Shown one piece after another: positions 1 through 8,875 of a stretch of 64,000 nucleotides of DNA (its first letter is position 1; each line of letters begins with the position of its first letter). Both the position numbers and the translations under genes were made by a program. Location of the stretch: contig CAZOSB010000001.1 of assembly GCA_964582545.1 (NCBI GenBank), positions 1-64,000 of the forward strand. Reading direction: 5' to 3'. The notes under the pieces were generated by a model that did not search any database, was not told where the DNA came from, and saw only the letters and a list, made by a program, of their open reading frames with translations. Source of the DNA: JAVVUJ01 sp964582545 (GTDB taxonomy: Bacteria > Bacillota > Clostridia > Peptostreptococcales > Anaerovoracaceae).

Positions 1-60
1 GTCAATTTTCATCAGACAGTCACCTTTCAAAATTTGAAATTTATTTTTTTATTATAGATT

Positions 61-306
61 ATGGCCATGCTGTTGTCAACAATTACATGGTACAATAAAA
101 ACAAAATATGTGATTTCTTTATAGCAGGAGCTGATGCTGTTGCTTGTGTTAAATCAACTTGTTACAACTTACGTAAAGCAAATTATAGCGTTAATGTCTT
201 ATCCGATTGCATTACCAGTTACAATAAAAGAAAAGTTGATGAAATGCTGCATTATTATGAAAGTAAAGGCAGTAAGATTATCAATTTGAATGATTTGCTA
301 ATTTAA
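61..306 (+). pseudogene. C-terminal fragment of an isochorismatase-family cysteine hydrolase
   Basis: The 81 residues match only the C-terminal half of isochorismatase-family hydrolases: a beta strand (FFIAGADAVACVKST) carrying the nucleophilic Cys, then an SDCITSYNKRKVDEMLHYY-like end. The N-terminal half, which normally supplies the catalytic Asp and Lys, is absent. A TAG stop lies in frame at 55-57, just before the ATG, and there is no convincing ribosome binding site. It is most likely a decayed remnant of a pyrazinamidase-like gene whose front part lies upstream of the window or in another frame. It could instead be a short expressed protein, which I consider less likely. Confidence 0.5.
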
Positions 307-331
307 GAACTTTTGTATATTAACCCTATAG

Positions 332-359
332 AGCGGCGGGCGTTTTTTTGTCCGCTGCT
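332..359 (+). terminator. possible hairpin after the isochorismatase fragment
   Basis: AGCGGCGGGC and GTCCGCTGCT can pair over ten positions with two G-T wobbles around a T-rich loop. The T run is in the loop rather than after the stem, so terminator activity is doubtful. The rest of 307-590 is AT-rich with no gene seen. Confidence 0.3.
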
Positions 360-590
360 TTGTGTTTTAGTAGTGGTATCGTTGCTAACCTTTACAACAC
401 ATCCCAAGTCTCCGTATATTGTTCGCTAATGTTCACTGGACAATGTTTAATTATTTGAACAATTTTAATTATGAACAACACAAATTGACCGAAATTCAGT
501 ATGTTTTACCCTTGTTTTGTGAAAAATAAACTATGAATTAAAATCTTAAGAATGAAATTTTAATAAATTAAAATAAAAGGGGACGTTTTT

Positions 591-3500
591 ATGAAGTTTT
601 ATCTCTTTGTAAGGGAGAAGCCACTCTATCTGCTTTTAGTAATCCTGTTACTTGGCTTTACTTCCTTTGGGGTTTATCATAAATTAAGCGAATCAAATGA
701 TTCGGGCCAAGTAAAAGGGGTTTCCGACTTTGGAGGCTCAGACTCAAAAGAATTTTCAAACAGAGGTAAAAATCAAATTATAAGCCAGTCTGGCTTAGAG
801 CAATCGCCGGAAGGTAATTTTGAATACCAAAAATCCATAGTAAACACAAATATGGATGAATTTACTATTACGTTGGATATCATTACAAAAGATGTGATAC
901 AAAAGGTAGAAGGAATGGGTGCAAGCGTTGTTCTGGTAATGGATATTTCGGAGAGCATGGATAGAGTCAGCGGTGGGAAAAAGGTTTTGGATCATGCCAA
1001 GGATGCCGCAACTGTCTTTGCCAATGAATTTTTGACCAATGGCGTTGATACACGACGTTTGGGTTTAGTCAGTTATGACGAAATTGCTACTGATGAAATT
1101 CGAAACCCATATGACCCAAAACCGGAAGAATCATTAACAAACGATAGAGATAAATATATAAATGCTATTAATAATTTAAAAACTTATAATGGACAAACAA
1201 ATATTCAAGCGGGTTTGCAAAAGGCAAGAACCATATTGGAGAAAGATACATCCGGAAATCCCCAGTATATTATCGTATTCAGCGATGGTGCCGCCAACCG
1301 TTCCTTCGCCGGAATTACGGCAGATCCCATAGGTAAAACAGTGATCACTCCATACCAAGTCCCTAATGGACCTTTGCTTAACATGTCCTTTAAGTTGTCG
1401 AGCTTTGATTACGGGCAATCACTTTCATTGCCTTATTCTGTAGATGGTTATTCTGTGGACAACCACTATTATCCCACCATTTCAGAAGGAATTTTAGCCA
1501 AAGAACAATATGACATAGACGTGTATACTGTTCTGTTTCACAGTGATGCATTGGTAGAAAAGGATTATCATGAGGCTGTTTTCACCATGTTAAATGTCGC
1601 CAGCAAAGGGCAATATCACGAGGTAAAGGATATCACCAATCTAAAAGATCTGTTCTATGACCTAGAGCAGGATATCATAGAAAAAGGTAATATCTGGAAA
1701 GTGATAGATCCTATGGCAAAGTTTATCACTTTTGAAGGTTTTGCACAGGGATTTGAAAATTCAGGGGCAACTTTTGACAAAGGTAATCAGACCATCAAAT
1801 GGGATCTACTAAAGGCGCCCATTGTAGAGGAAGATTTAGTTGCCGGATGGCATAGATACAGCCTCTCCTATAACATTCGCTTGGAATCTAACGCGGAAAA
1901 TTTTATAAACGGGCAGGCATATCCAACCAATGGACCCACCACGTTATACTATTTTGTGGGTCAGGATGCGGTTACAGGCCAGGCAAAGAAGGTGGAATTT
2001 ACAGTACCTGAAGTAATAGGATTATCCTCTAATAGCAAATATCTGCATGTAACTCCATTGGATATGGTTGCTTATCAAGGGGGTGAATCCGCCTCAAACA
2101 ACACATTTCCACGCCCGTACTTTACATTTAAGTATGATGACGGGACGGAATTGACAAATCAAGATTTGGAAACCCTGACTTTTTATATGGATGATGTGTT
2201 GCATAAACCGTTTGAGCATGAATATTTTATATATGAATATCCCTTTCGAGCATTTTATATTAACAAACAAACAGGAGAGATACACAACGACCCCAATGAA
2301 GAGATTCACCCTGAGGATGTTGGTAATTATGTCATACAACTTACCACAAAAGACAAAAATGGGCGTAGCCACGTCATAACAGCGGAGGATGAAGACGGAA
2401 AGAAATACGATTTTCGTTTTAATCAAAATGCCAGTTTAGAGGTAAGAGCTCAAAACCAAACCGAACCTACAAAATTTATGAAGGTTCTCCCCAAAAGTGA
2501 TTTAGATAAGTATTCGATTACCGATCCTACGCCTTTTGCATCTGCGGATACCAGATATGTAAATTCAGCAGGGTTTCTTTTGGAAAATCTCTATGCAACA
2601 CCTGATGTGCGGCTCATGGTTGACAGCGTATTTCCAAAAGTGAAAGATGAGTTGGGAAGTGTTTTAAAACAGTTATCCATTATGGAGGGTAAAGTCTATA
2701 GGATGGTCTACTTGGATTTGGTGGATCATGCGGATGGGAATATTATTGTGAGAATAGATAAGCCAATCACCATCTTATATCCCTATCCTCACGGAACAAA
2801 CAAAGATACAACTTTTACGGTTTTGCATTTTTATGCCTACAACAGGGAAGTAGGTGGGATTCCTAACTATGCTATGAATACCATAAGCTCGGTGAACAGG
2901 GAGGGTGGAATTGCCTTTGAGGTGACAGACTTCAGCCCATTTGTAATCGCTTTTGAAACAACCAAGTTTCGGGTAAACTTTCATCTGAATGGAGGTGCGG
3001 GAAAAGAACCTCTTAATCAATATGATGAAAGGCTAGTCGATGCAGGTGAAAAAATTAACAAACCGGATAATCCTTCAAGACCGGGGTACACTTTCCTAGG
3101 TTGGGAAACCACGATCAATTGGAATACTTATCTTTGGAATTTCGATACCGATACTGTGCAAGGGGATATGACCTTGGTAGCTCGTTGGAGGAGCAATAAT
3201 GGTGGGGGTGGAGGCAGCAATCCTCCTGAATTAGAAACATTTGATCATTTTGCTTATTTGCAGGGATATCCTGACAAAACTTTTCAAACCATGGGAAACA
3301 TGACCCGAGCTGAGGCGGCTATGATGATTGGACGTCTTTTAGCAGAACAAATGGACATTCCCTTTAGTTATAAAACATCGTTTTCAGATGTCAGGTCTAA
3401 CACTTGGTATGCAAATGCAGTCGGTTATTTGCAGTTGCATGGAATAGTCCAAGGTTACGGCGGAAAGTATCGCCCCCATGATTATATTACTCGAGCTGAG

Positions 3501-3875
3501 TTCATTGTTTTGCTGACTGCCTTTGAAGAAGTAAAATCAAAATATCCATTACCTTTTAAGGATGTTCCACGAAACCACTGGGCATCCAGCCAAATTGCCT
3601 TGGCAGCAGAAAAGGGATGGATAGAAGGTTATGAAGACGGTACTTTTAAGCCGGATCAATTTATCAGTCGTGCAGAGGTTGCGACCATCACAAACCATGT
3701 GATGAAAAGAATACCAGATCGTGATTTTATAGGCAAGCATGAGGTCGAACTTGTGACATTTAAAGATCTATTGCCTACGTTTTGGGGATATTACGAAGTC
3801 ATGGAAACAACCAATGGTCATGATTTTACCAGAAGCACCAACGGTGGGGAAGTTTGGACTTCAATTAGAAAATAA
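591..3875 (+). CDS. cell-surface VWA-domain protein with InlB-type repeat and SLH anchor
   Basis: A 1094-aa predicted surface protein. An N-terminal hydrophobic segment (about residues 11-28) acts as signal peptide or anchor. A von Willebrand A domain runs from about 110 to 370, with an intact MIDAS motif D118-I-S120-E-S122 and a later FSDGA. After a long middle region of unknown fold comes a Listeria-Bacteroides (InlB B) repeat near 790-865, with the typical GGAG, RPGYTF.GW and WR ends. A Gly-rich linker (NGGGGGSNPP) then leads to about three S-layer homology units (residues about 880-1065; ITRAEF, ISRAEV motifs). By family knowledge, SLH domains bind secondary cell-wall polymer and VWA binds ligands or metals. 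An AAAGGGG site precedes the ATG. It stands alone; its ligand is unknown. Confidence 0.85.
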   Translation: MKFYLFVREKPLYLLLVILLLGFTSFGVYHKLSESNDSGQVKGVSDFGGSDSKEFSNRGKNQIISQSGLEQSPEGNFEYQKSIVNTNMDEFTITLDIITKDVIQKVEGMGASVVLVMDISESMDRVSGGKKVLDHAKDAATVFANEFLTNGVDTRRLGLVSYDEIATDEIRNPYDPKPEESLTNDRDKYINAINNLKTYNGQTNIQAGLQKARTILEKDTSGNPQYIIVFSDGAANRSFAGITADPIGKTVITPYQVPNGPLLNMSFKLSSFDYGQSLSLPYSVDGYSVDNHYYPTISEGILAKEQYDIDVYTVLFHSDALVEKDYHEAVFTMLNVASKGQYHEVKDITNLKDLFYDLEQDIIEKGNIWKVIDPMAKFITFEGFAQGFENSGATFDKGNQTIKWDLLKAPIVEEDLVAGWHRYSLSYNIRLESNAENFINGQAYPTNGPTTLYYFVGQDAVTGQAKKVEFTVPEVIGLSSNSKYLHVTPLDMVAYQGGESASNNTFPRPYFTFKYDDGTELTNQDLETLTFYMDDVLHKPFEHEYFIYEYPFRAFYINKQTGEIHNDPNEEIHPEDVGNYVIQLTTKDKNGRSHVITAEDEDGKKYDFRFNQNASLEVRAQNQTEPTKFMKVLPKSDLDKYSITDPTPFASADTRYVNSAGFLLENLYATPDVRLMVDSVFPKVKDELGSVLKQLSIMEGKVYRMVYLDLVDHADGNIIVRIDKPITILYPYPHGTNKDTTFTVLHFYAYNREVGGIPNYAMNTISSVNREGGIAFEVTDFSPFVIAFETTKFRVNFHLNGGAGKEPLNQYDERLVDAGEKINKPDNPSRPGYTFLGWETTINWNTYLWNFDTDTVQGDMTLVARWRSNNGGGGGSNPPELETFDHFAYLQGYPDKTFQTMGNMTRAEAAMMIGRLLAEQMDIPFSYKTSFSDVRSNTWYANAVGYLQLHGIVQGYGGKYRPHDYITRAEFIVLLTAFEEVKSKYPLPFKDVPRNHWASSQIALAAEKGWIEGYEDGTFKPDQFISRAEVATITNHVMKRIPDRDFIGKHEVELVTFKDLLPTFWGYYEVMETTNGHDFTRSTNGGEVWTSIRK

Positions 3876-4261
3876 GAGTTCAAAATCAATATAATCAAAA
3901 TTTATGAAATATGATTTTTTAAATATTTTTATTTTCATAATACCTCCATTGTATGTGCATTTTAGGTGTTTGGATTGTTGCTCAGTCACATGGTTTTCCA
4001 TTTTTCATATAAGCATCATGACCTTAAAATATCTTCCCAGCTAAGTATAGCCCATCCAGATAAAACTAAACTTAAAAAACCAAACTTAAAAAATATTGAT
4101 AAGATTATTTAGTTTAGATATAATGTAGCATATTTCAACATTTATATTGGATATAAAAATGAATCTAATATTTTAAACTAAATTAGTGTAAAAAACCATC
4201 GTGTTAATATAAAATAGAAATACTGGTGGAAACGATACCTTAGAAAAGGGGATAAACAACG
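3876..4261. other. AT-rich spacer without a gene
   Basis: This 386-base spacer holds no convincing coding sequence. It contains a short tandem duplication around AAACTTAAAAAA (near 4070-4095), a sigma-A type promoter at 4096-4124, and a 10-bp inverted repeat, ATTTAGTTTA (4107-4116) with TAAACTAAAT (4174-4183), whose left arm lies in the promoter spacer. Confidence 0.6.
4096..4124 (+). promoter_or_regulatory. sigma-A type promoter for the methyltransferase gene
   Basis: TTGATA (4096-4101), a 17-base spacer and a perfect TATAAT (4119-4124). The predicted transcript has a leader of about 130 bases before the ATG at 4262. An inverted-repeat arm within the spacer could be an operator. Confidence 0.6.
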
Positions 4262-4861
4262 ATGAATTTTTGGGATTTTTGTGCACCCATTTATGACGTT
4301 GCGGAAAAGACCAACGGCAAAGCATACAGGGGGATGTTAAAGGCGGTGAGTGATCTTGTGCCGCAAGGTGCTACTGTACTTGAATGTGCAGCTGGAACAG
4401 GTTCTATAAGCATTGCCTGTTCAAATAAAGCAAGTAAAATACTCTGCACCGATATGTCCATGAATATGTTAGATGTGGCTAAGCGTAAGGCGAGAAAGAA
4501 GAACATAACTAATATTACCTTTTCAGAGTGTGATATTTATAATCTCAATTATGCCGATAAAACTTTTGATGTTGTCATTGCGGCGCAGGTACTGCACCTT
4601 TTGGATAATCCGGAAAAAGCGGCGGAAGAGCTTAAAAGGGTAGCATCAAAGATAGTGATTGTACCCATTTGTTTGCTTAATAATCTTAATAGATTTGCAA
4701 GAATGAAGGTTAGCATTTGGAAACTGCTGGGGTTTGCACCTAAACAAAGCTTTAGTGCAGAGAGCTACAAGAACTTTCTTGAAGGAATCGGACTTGCTCC
4801 AAGCAGTTTTGAAGTGATTGATGGTCAGATGCCCATGGCCATAGGGGTTATAAAAACTTAA
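4262..4861 (+). CDS. class I SAM-dependent methyltransferase
   Basis: The 199-aa protein has the class I Rossmann methyltransferase signature: motif I VLECAAGTGSISIAC (about residues 40-54), the acidic end of strand 2 CTDMSMNML, and motif IV FDVVIAAQVLHLLDNPE followed by the EELKRV helix. This resembles UbiE/phospholipid N-methyltransferase-like proteins. The acceptor substrate cannot be read from the sequence. It has an AAAAGGGG site before the ATG and appears monocistronic. Confidence 0.8.
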   Translation: MNFWDFCAPIYDVAEKTNGKAYRGMLKAVSDLVPQGATVLECAAGTGSISIACSNKASKILCTDMSMNMLDVAKRKARKKNITNITFSECDIYNLNYADKTFDVVIAAQVLHLLDNPEKAAEELKRVASKIVIVPICLLNNLNRFARMKVSIWKLLGFAPKQSFSAESYKNFLEGIGLAPSSFEVIDGQMPMAIGVIKT

Positions 4862-5031
4862 TAAATCATAAATGATGTTGAGATTTTAATGAAAAAGTTG
4901 ATTTATATTAAATCAAACTAAAATAAATTATTTTAATTGTGCTTAAACAATCAAGATATTTTTCTTTAATACTAATTAAGTTGTTGACTTTTTAGGAAGC
5001 TACCGTTAGAATATATCTTGTCCATAAATAC

Positions 5032-5107
5032 GGGACACTAGCTCAATGGATAGAGTTGCTGGCTTCGAACCAGTCGGTTGGGGGTTCGAGTCCCTCGTGT
5101 CTCACCA
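5032..5107 (+). tRNA. tRNA-Arg (anticodon TCG)
   Basis: The 76 bases fold as a complete cloverleaf. The acceptor GGGACAC pairs with GTGTCTC (one G-T), the D stem is GCTC/GAGT, the anticodon stem GCTGG/CCAGT holds the loop CTTCGAA with anticodon TCG at 5065-5067, the variable loop is CGGTT, and the T arm is GGGGG-TTCGAGT-CCCTC. The discriminator is A and CCA is encoded. TCG reads CGA and related arginine codons. A hairpin terminator follows. Confidence 0.93.
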
Positions 5108-5118
5108 TAGTTTTGTCG

Positions 5119-5150
5119 AAAGCTGTCAGACGTGAGTTTGGCAGCTTTTG
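5119..5150 (+). terminator. hairpin downstream of tRNA-Arg
   Basis: AAAGCTGTC (5119-5127) pairs with GGCAGCTTT (5140-5148) with one G-T. The T tract is short (part of the right arm), so it is a moderate intrinsic terminator or 3' processing signal for the tRNA. Confidence 0.5.
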
Positions 5151-5215
5151 GTATATATAGGGATTATTTATATTACGAGTATATGTAATTTGTTTTTGAA
5201 AGAGGGAATCACTAT

Positions 5216-5635
5216 ATGAAGCTTGAAGAATTAATGAAAGATAACGATTTGAGTGACGATAAGTATTACTGTTATCATCCAATAATTCAAGTGCAGATAT
5301 TTAACTGTTTGATTGATGCTGATACGGTCAAGGAATGTGAAATTAACATTGCAAGAGATTGCAATATATCTGAAATGCTACCGTTGATAAATGAATATTT
5401 GAATTGGTTGAAAGAATGTGATAAAGAATTAACCTCTTATTTTGGAAATAAATTAACTACAATTATCCCCGAAAAATGGTTTGAAAGTATAGAGGTTTAT
5501 CGTTTTTCAATTACATTTAACAGTGCAGACGATTATGGAGCAACTATTTCTTGTGGAGAAAGTCTTTTCAATGACCATATAATAGATTTTGAATTTGAAG
5601 AGTTTCAAATTATAGATGATAGATTGAATGGTTAA
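5216..5635 (+). CDS. hypothetical acidic protein, 139 aa
   Basis: I do not recognise a family. The protein is acidic, soluble and has no signal peptide or membrane segment. It starts MKLEELMKDNDLSDDKYYC and its C-terminal half alternates hydrophobic and acidic stretches ending FEFEEFQIIDD, a style seen in some contact-toxin immunity proteins, but that is only a resemblance. A GAGGG site lies before the ATG. It follows tRNA-Arg directly and no toxin partner is visible, so it could be an orphan accessory gene. Confidence 0.55.
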   Translation: MKLEELMKDNDLSDDKYYCYHPIIQVQIFNCLIDADTVKECEINIARDCNISEMLPLINEYLNWLKECDKELTSYFGNKLTTIIPEKWFESIEVYRFSITFNSADDYGATISCGESLFNDHIIDFEFEEFQIIDDRLNG

Positions 5636-5759
5636 TGTTGGTTATCATTATGAGTAAAACATTGGGTGAAAAAAGCTTTTCACTTTTCACTTTTAGTTTT
5701 CACTAACCATAGGTTTTGAGCATAATCCACTGTTAGCTCTTTTGACTCACAATCACAAG

Positions 5760-5790
5760 GACGTCTAAAATAAGGCGTCTTTTTATTTTT
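5760..5790 (+). terminator. intrinsic terminator
   Basis: GACGTCT (5760-5766), loop AAAATA, AGGCGTC (5773-5779, one T-G pair), followed by TTTTTATTTTT. It may end transcription of the 139-aa gene 125 bases upstream. Confidence 0.7.
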
Positions 5791-6022
5791 CCTTAATAAT
5801 TCAGCATTTGTGAAATTTTTTTATTTATAGTATCTTATTATAAAATTTGCATATTTTGTAATAATTAATTGTGTTTAACAACTTTGGTGGGGAAAAAAGG
5901 GGAAGTGTAATAACGATATATCTGTTGTAATTAGAGGCTTTCTAAGAATTCTACTGATTATTTAAATAAAAAATTATTTATTATAAGGCATAGATGGATA
6001 TAAGCACCATGTTAAGATACGC

Positions 6023-6208
6023 CTAGAAAGTACTAAAGTGACTCATAGCGAATACTCTTGGCAGGCGGAGGATAAAAAAACGCTCAAGCAAAGCAAGGCT
6101 TTTGGCAATATTGTCTTTTGATTTGTACAAGGCTGATATCTTAGTGCTCAGCTCGCGGTAAGAATCAGACGATTCGTAGAGATCATACTTTATAGCTTTC
6201 ATCTTCAT
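6023..6208 (-). CDS. possible small protein, 61 aa, unknown
   Basis: A minus-strand ORF begins with ATG at 6208 behind AAGGTGG at suitable spacing. The first 40 residues (MKMKAIKYDLYESSDSYREL onward) look like a normal charged, helical small protein. The tail, LLERFFILRLPRVF, looks out of place and may reflect a frameshift or truncation. No family is recognised. It could be a real small gene, a fragment, or chance. Confidence 0.3.
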   Translation of the reverse strand: MKMKAIKYDLYESSDSYRELSTKISALYKSKDNIAKSLALLERFFILRLPRVFAMSHFSTF

Positions 6209-6319
6209 TTCAACCACCTTTGCAAAAGTATCTCAATAACATATACAAAATTTAATACACTTCAATAATATTTTCAAGAAAATAATTTTATAAGTTTTGG
6301 TCTTGCTATTTCTTTTTAA

Positions 6320-6354
6320 GGGCAGCAAATATGTTATATTTGCCCGATTTTTTT
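6320..6354 (+). terminator. orphan intrinsic terminator
   Basis: GGGCA-GC-AAATAT (from 6320) pairs with ATATTTGCCC (to 6345) apart from a two-base bulge, followed by GATTTTTTT. No intact plus-strand gene lies before it, so it probably belonged to a gene now lost. Confidence 0.6.
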
Positions 6355-6522
6355 GTTCCCCTAATTATTTGTGAGGTAATCATTTTTTAACGTTATAAAC
6401 TGGCAAATCTTCTATTCCTCGAATAAAACCTTTCAAAAAATCTTTTAATTATATAAGTTTCTTTTATTTGAACAATAAATATGATATTATAAATATTAAT
6501 TGATTTTTTCTGGACTTTATTA

Positions 6523-6633
6523 AAAGACTTAGCCATAATTGCTGAAGAGGTGTGTAACCTTGCAGGTAAGTCAGCCAAATCTGCAACGGCTAGTCAAGGG
6601 CTTTCTTCTACACAAGCGAACATTATGAAATAA
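6523..6633 (+). pseudogene. relic of a methyl-accepting chemotaxis protein
   Basis: Read in the frame of 6523, the sequence encodes KDLAIIAEEVCNLAGKSAKS followed by about 16 residues and a TAA stop. This matches the conserved hairpin-tip/C-terminal segment of chemoreceptor signalling domains (FAVVAEEVRNLAGKSAEAAK in typical members). Nothing of the rest of the receptor remains, and there is no start codon or ribosome site. Confidence 0.6.
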
Positions 6634-6696
6634 TTGATAGAGCTATTATTTAGAGGAACATTCTATGCTTGCTTTATAAAGTAAAGGGGGTAAAAC

Positions 6697-8025
6697 ATGA
6701 GTTCACAAATTGATAGATCAAACCTATGCAAAAAACATCCATTAATTCTTCAGATGAAGGAGTATCAGGAGTGCTGTTGGAACAATGACAACTTGCTGCC
6801 TGCTGCAGGGGTTTTGGAACAATCTCCCATTTCTTACAGGGACATCTTGGATGCAGAAGAACGGATGAAGCGGTTTGCACCTTTCATTAAAAAGGTTTTT
6901 CCCGAGACTCTTCCCAAGGACGGCATCATTGAATCAGAAATCAAGGAACTCCCCAAGATGAAAGATTATCTGGAAGCAGAAAATCAAATGAACATTCCCG
7001 GTAGGATTCTCTTAAAGTGTGACAGCCATCTACCCATTTCAGGATCCATCAAGGCCAGAGGGGGGATTTATGAGGTTTTAAAAACAGCGGAGGACATCGC
7101 CCTTTCTCGAAAGCTCATCTCACAGGAAGAATCCTATGAGAAGTTTGCAGAGGCTTCCATTAAAGAAGTCCTATCACAATACTCCATCGCTGTAGGCTCC
7201 ACTGGAAACCTAGGGTTATCTATAGGTATTATGGGTGCTGCCATGGGATTTCAGGTGACGGTACATATGTCCGCAGATGCACGACAGTGGAAAAAAGATA
7301 AACTGAGAAGCAAAGGGGTTACTGTTATAGAATATCGGGAAGACTACAGTAAGGCTGTGGCAGAAGGAAGGGCGCAAGCGGCAAAGGATCCCATGTGCCA
7401 CTTTATAGATGATGAAAATTCTAAGAGTTTGTTTTTAGGTTATGCCGTGGCGGCTCTGAGGCTGAAGGCACAGCTCGAACAATGGAAAATTCCGGTAGAT
7501 AAGGAACATCCTTTGGTAGTTTATTTACCCTGTGGCGTAGGGGGAGGTCCCGGAGGAGTTGCTTTTGGATTAAAGAGTGTCTTTGGAGACAATGTACAAT
7601 GCTTTTTTGCAGAACCCACCCATTCTCCATGTATGATGCTGGGGATGATGACGGGACTGCACTCGGATATTTGCGTTCAAGACATTGGATTAGATAACGT
7701 GACAGCCGCCGATGGTTTGGCGGTGGGGAGAGCCTCAGGTTTTGTGGGAAAGGTCATGGAAAATCTCATCAGTGGAATCTACACGGTTTCCGATGAAAAG
7801 ATGTATAAGATGCTAACAAAGATGGCAACTTTGGAAGGGATAGAATTGGAACCCAGCGCTTTAGCGGGGATGGAAGGACCTGTTTGGTGGGCAAAACTTC
7901 AACAGGATTTCATGGCTGACAATGCAACCTCTGCTGAAAATGTTACCCATTTGATTTGGGCTACAGGGGGCAGCATGGTTCCTAAAGATATTATGAAAGA
8001 TTACAGGAAAAAAGGAGAACAGTAA
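6697..8025 (+). CDS. dsdA: D-serine ammonia-lyase (D-serine dehydratase)
   Basis: At 442 aa it has normal DsdA length. It is a fold-type II PLP enzyme converting D-serine to pyruvate and ammonia in the cytoplasm. Visible motifs are SGSIKARGG with the PLP lysine K119, the substrate-loop VGSTGNLGLSIG, and the phosphate-binding CGVGGGPGG near residues 278-287. An AAGGGGG site precedes the ATG. The next gene starts immediately after its stop, so dsdA is the first gene of an operon with a MoxR ATPase, a VWA protein and a sigma54 activator. That grouping points to D-serine (or a D-serine-releasing compound) as a catabolic substrate. Confidence 0.92.
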   Translation: MSSQIDRSNLCKKHPLILQMKEYQECCWNNDNLLPAAGVLEQSPISYRDILDAEERMKRFAPFIKKVFPETLPKDGIIESEIKELPKMKDYLEAENQMNIPGRILLKCDSHLPISGSIKARGGIYEVLKTAEDIALSRKLISQEESYEKFAEASIKEVLSQYSIAVGSTGNLGLSIGIMGAAMGFQVTVHMSADARQWKKDKLRSKGVTVIEYREDYSKAVAEGRAQAAKDPMCHFIDDENSKSLFLGYAVAALRLKAQLEQWKIPVDKEHPLVVYLPCGVGGGPGGVAFGLKSVFGDNVQCFFAEPTHSPCMMLGMMTGLHSDICVQDIGLDNVTAADGLAVGRASGFVGKVMENLISGIYTVSDEKMYKMLTKMATLEGIELEPSALAGMEGPVWWAKLQQDFMADNATSAENVTHLIWATGGSMVPKDIMKDYRKKGEQ

Positions 8026-8874
8026 ATGACTAACACAATCAACGAATTCAAAGGCAGTAAGGATTATGTGGTATCTCAAGAGTTGATGCATGCAGTGAAC
8101 ATTTCCATCGCATTGCAGAAACCCTTATTGATCAAAGGGGAGCCCGGCACCGGGAAAACCATGCTGGCGGAAGCCATTTCTCAGGCATTAGACAAAGAAC
8201 TGATCATTTGGAACATTAAATCCACCACCAAGGCTCAGGAAGGGTTATACGTATACGATACGGTACAGAGACTTTACGACAGCCAATTCGGTGAAGGTAA
8301 TGTGGGAGAGATAAAGAAGTATATCAAACTTGGAAAATTAGGAGAAGCTTTTACCTCTGAGAAGCAAGTGGTACTTCTCATAGATGAAATCGACAAAGCT
8401 GACTTAGAATTCCCCAACGACTTGCTTTGGGAATTAGATAAAATGGAATTTTACATCACGGAGACAAAGGAAACCATCAAAACAAAAGAAAGACCCATTG
8501 TAATCATCACTTCCAATGCAGAAAAAGAATTGCCGGATGCCTTTCTCAGAAGGTGTATCTTCCACTACATTGAGTTCCCTAGTGAAGAAAAGATGAGAGA
8601 TATCGTTAAAGTGCATTACGAAGATTTGGAAGAGAAGCTTTTGGCTCAGGCTATGGAAACCTTCTATTGGATTCGAGACATGAAGGAAATACAAAAGAAA
8701 CCTAGTACCTCTGAGCTTTTAGATTGGTTACAGGCTTTAGTGCTAAGCGGTATTCCTTTGGAGAAAATTAAGGCTGAGATTCCATTTGTGGGCGTTCTTT
8801 TGAAGAAGGATAAGGACATTGCCACCATGTTTGAAATCAAGGAAAAAGGCTTTACGTTAAAGAGATGGTTATAG
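8026..8874 (+). CDS. MoxR-family AAA+ ATPase
   Basis: The 282-aa protein has Walker A GEPGTGKT (residues 38-45), Walker B VVLLIDEIDKAD (about 115-125), sensor 1 IITSNAEKELPDAFLRRC and an arginine finger in LRRC. This is the MoxR/CoxD type. Such ATPases pair with VWA proteins and act as chaperones that mature or insert cofactors into partner enzymes (established for carbon monoxide dehydrogenase and methanol dehydrogenase systems). Its ATG follows the dsdA stop codon without a gap, with GGAG upstream, and the VWA partner follows after one base. The client here is unknown; dsdA or the downstream metal-dependent amidohydrolase are candidates. Confidence 0.88.
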   Translation: MTNTINEFKGSKDYVVSQELMHAVNISIALQKPLLIKGEPGTGKTMLAEAISQALDKELIIWNIKSTTKAQEGLYVYDTVQRLYDSQFGEGNVGEIKKYIKLGKLGEAFTSEKQVVLLIDEIDKADLEFPNDLLWELDKMEFYITETKETIKTKERPIVIITSNAEKELPDAFLRRCIFHYIEFPSEEKMRDIVKVHYEDLEEKLLAQAMETFYWIRDMKEIQKKPSTSELLDWLQALVLSGIPLEKIKAEIPFVGVLLKKDKDIATMFEIKEKGFTLKRWL

Positions 8875-8875
8875 T

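Larger units (their letters stand above)
5636..6696. other. degenerate AT-rich accessory region
   Basis: About 1.06 kb with no full-size gene. It contains a GTGAAAA/TTTTCAC hairpin at 5666-5683, two good intrinsic terminators (5760-5790 and 6320-6354), a small minus-strand ORF (6023-6208) and a 37-codon chemoreceptor relic (6523-6633). Terminators without intact genes and a receptor fragment suggest past gene loss. Confidence 0.6.

Noticed and set aside
2094..2426. 110-codon minus-strand ORF inside the surface protein gene
   Set aside because: It lies entirely within a coherent domain-bearing gene and has no ribosome site or family similarity.
4070..4095. Possible insertion-element end (repeated AAACTTAAAAAA)
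   Set aside because: A simple low-complexity duplication; no matching inverted copy or transposase nearby.
5043..5282. Minus-strand ORF across the tRNA (reads RHEGLEPPTDWFEASNSIH)
   Set aside because: This is the well-known false protein made by translating the complement of a tRNA gene.
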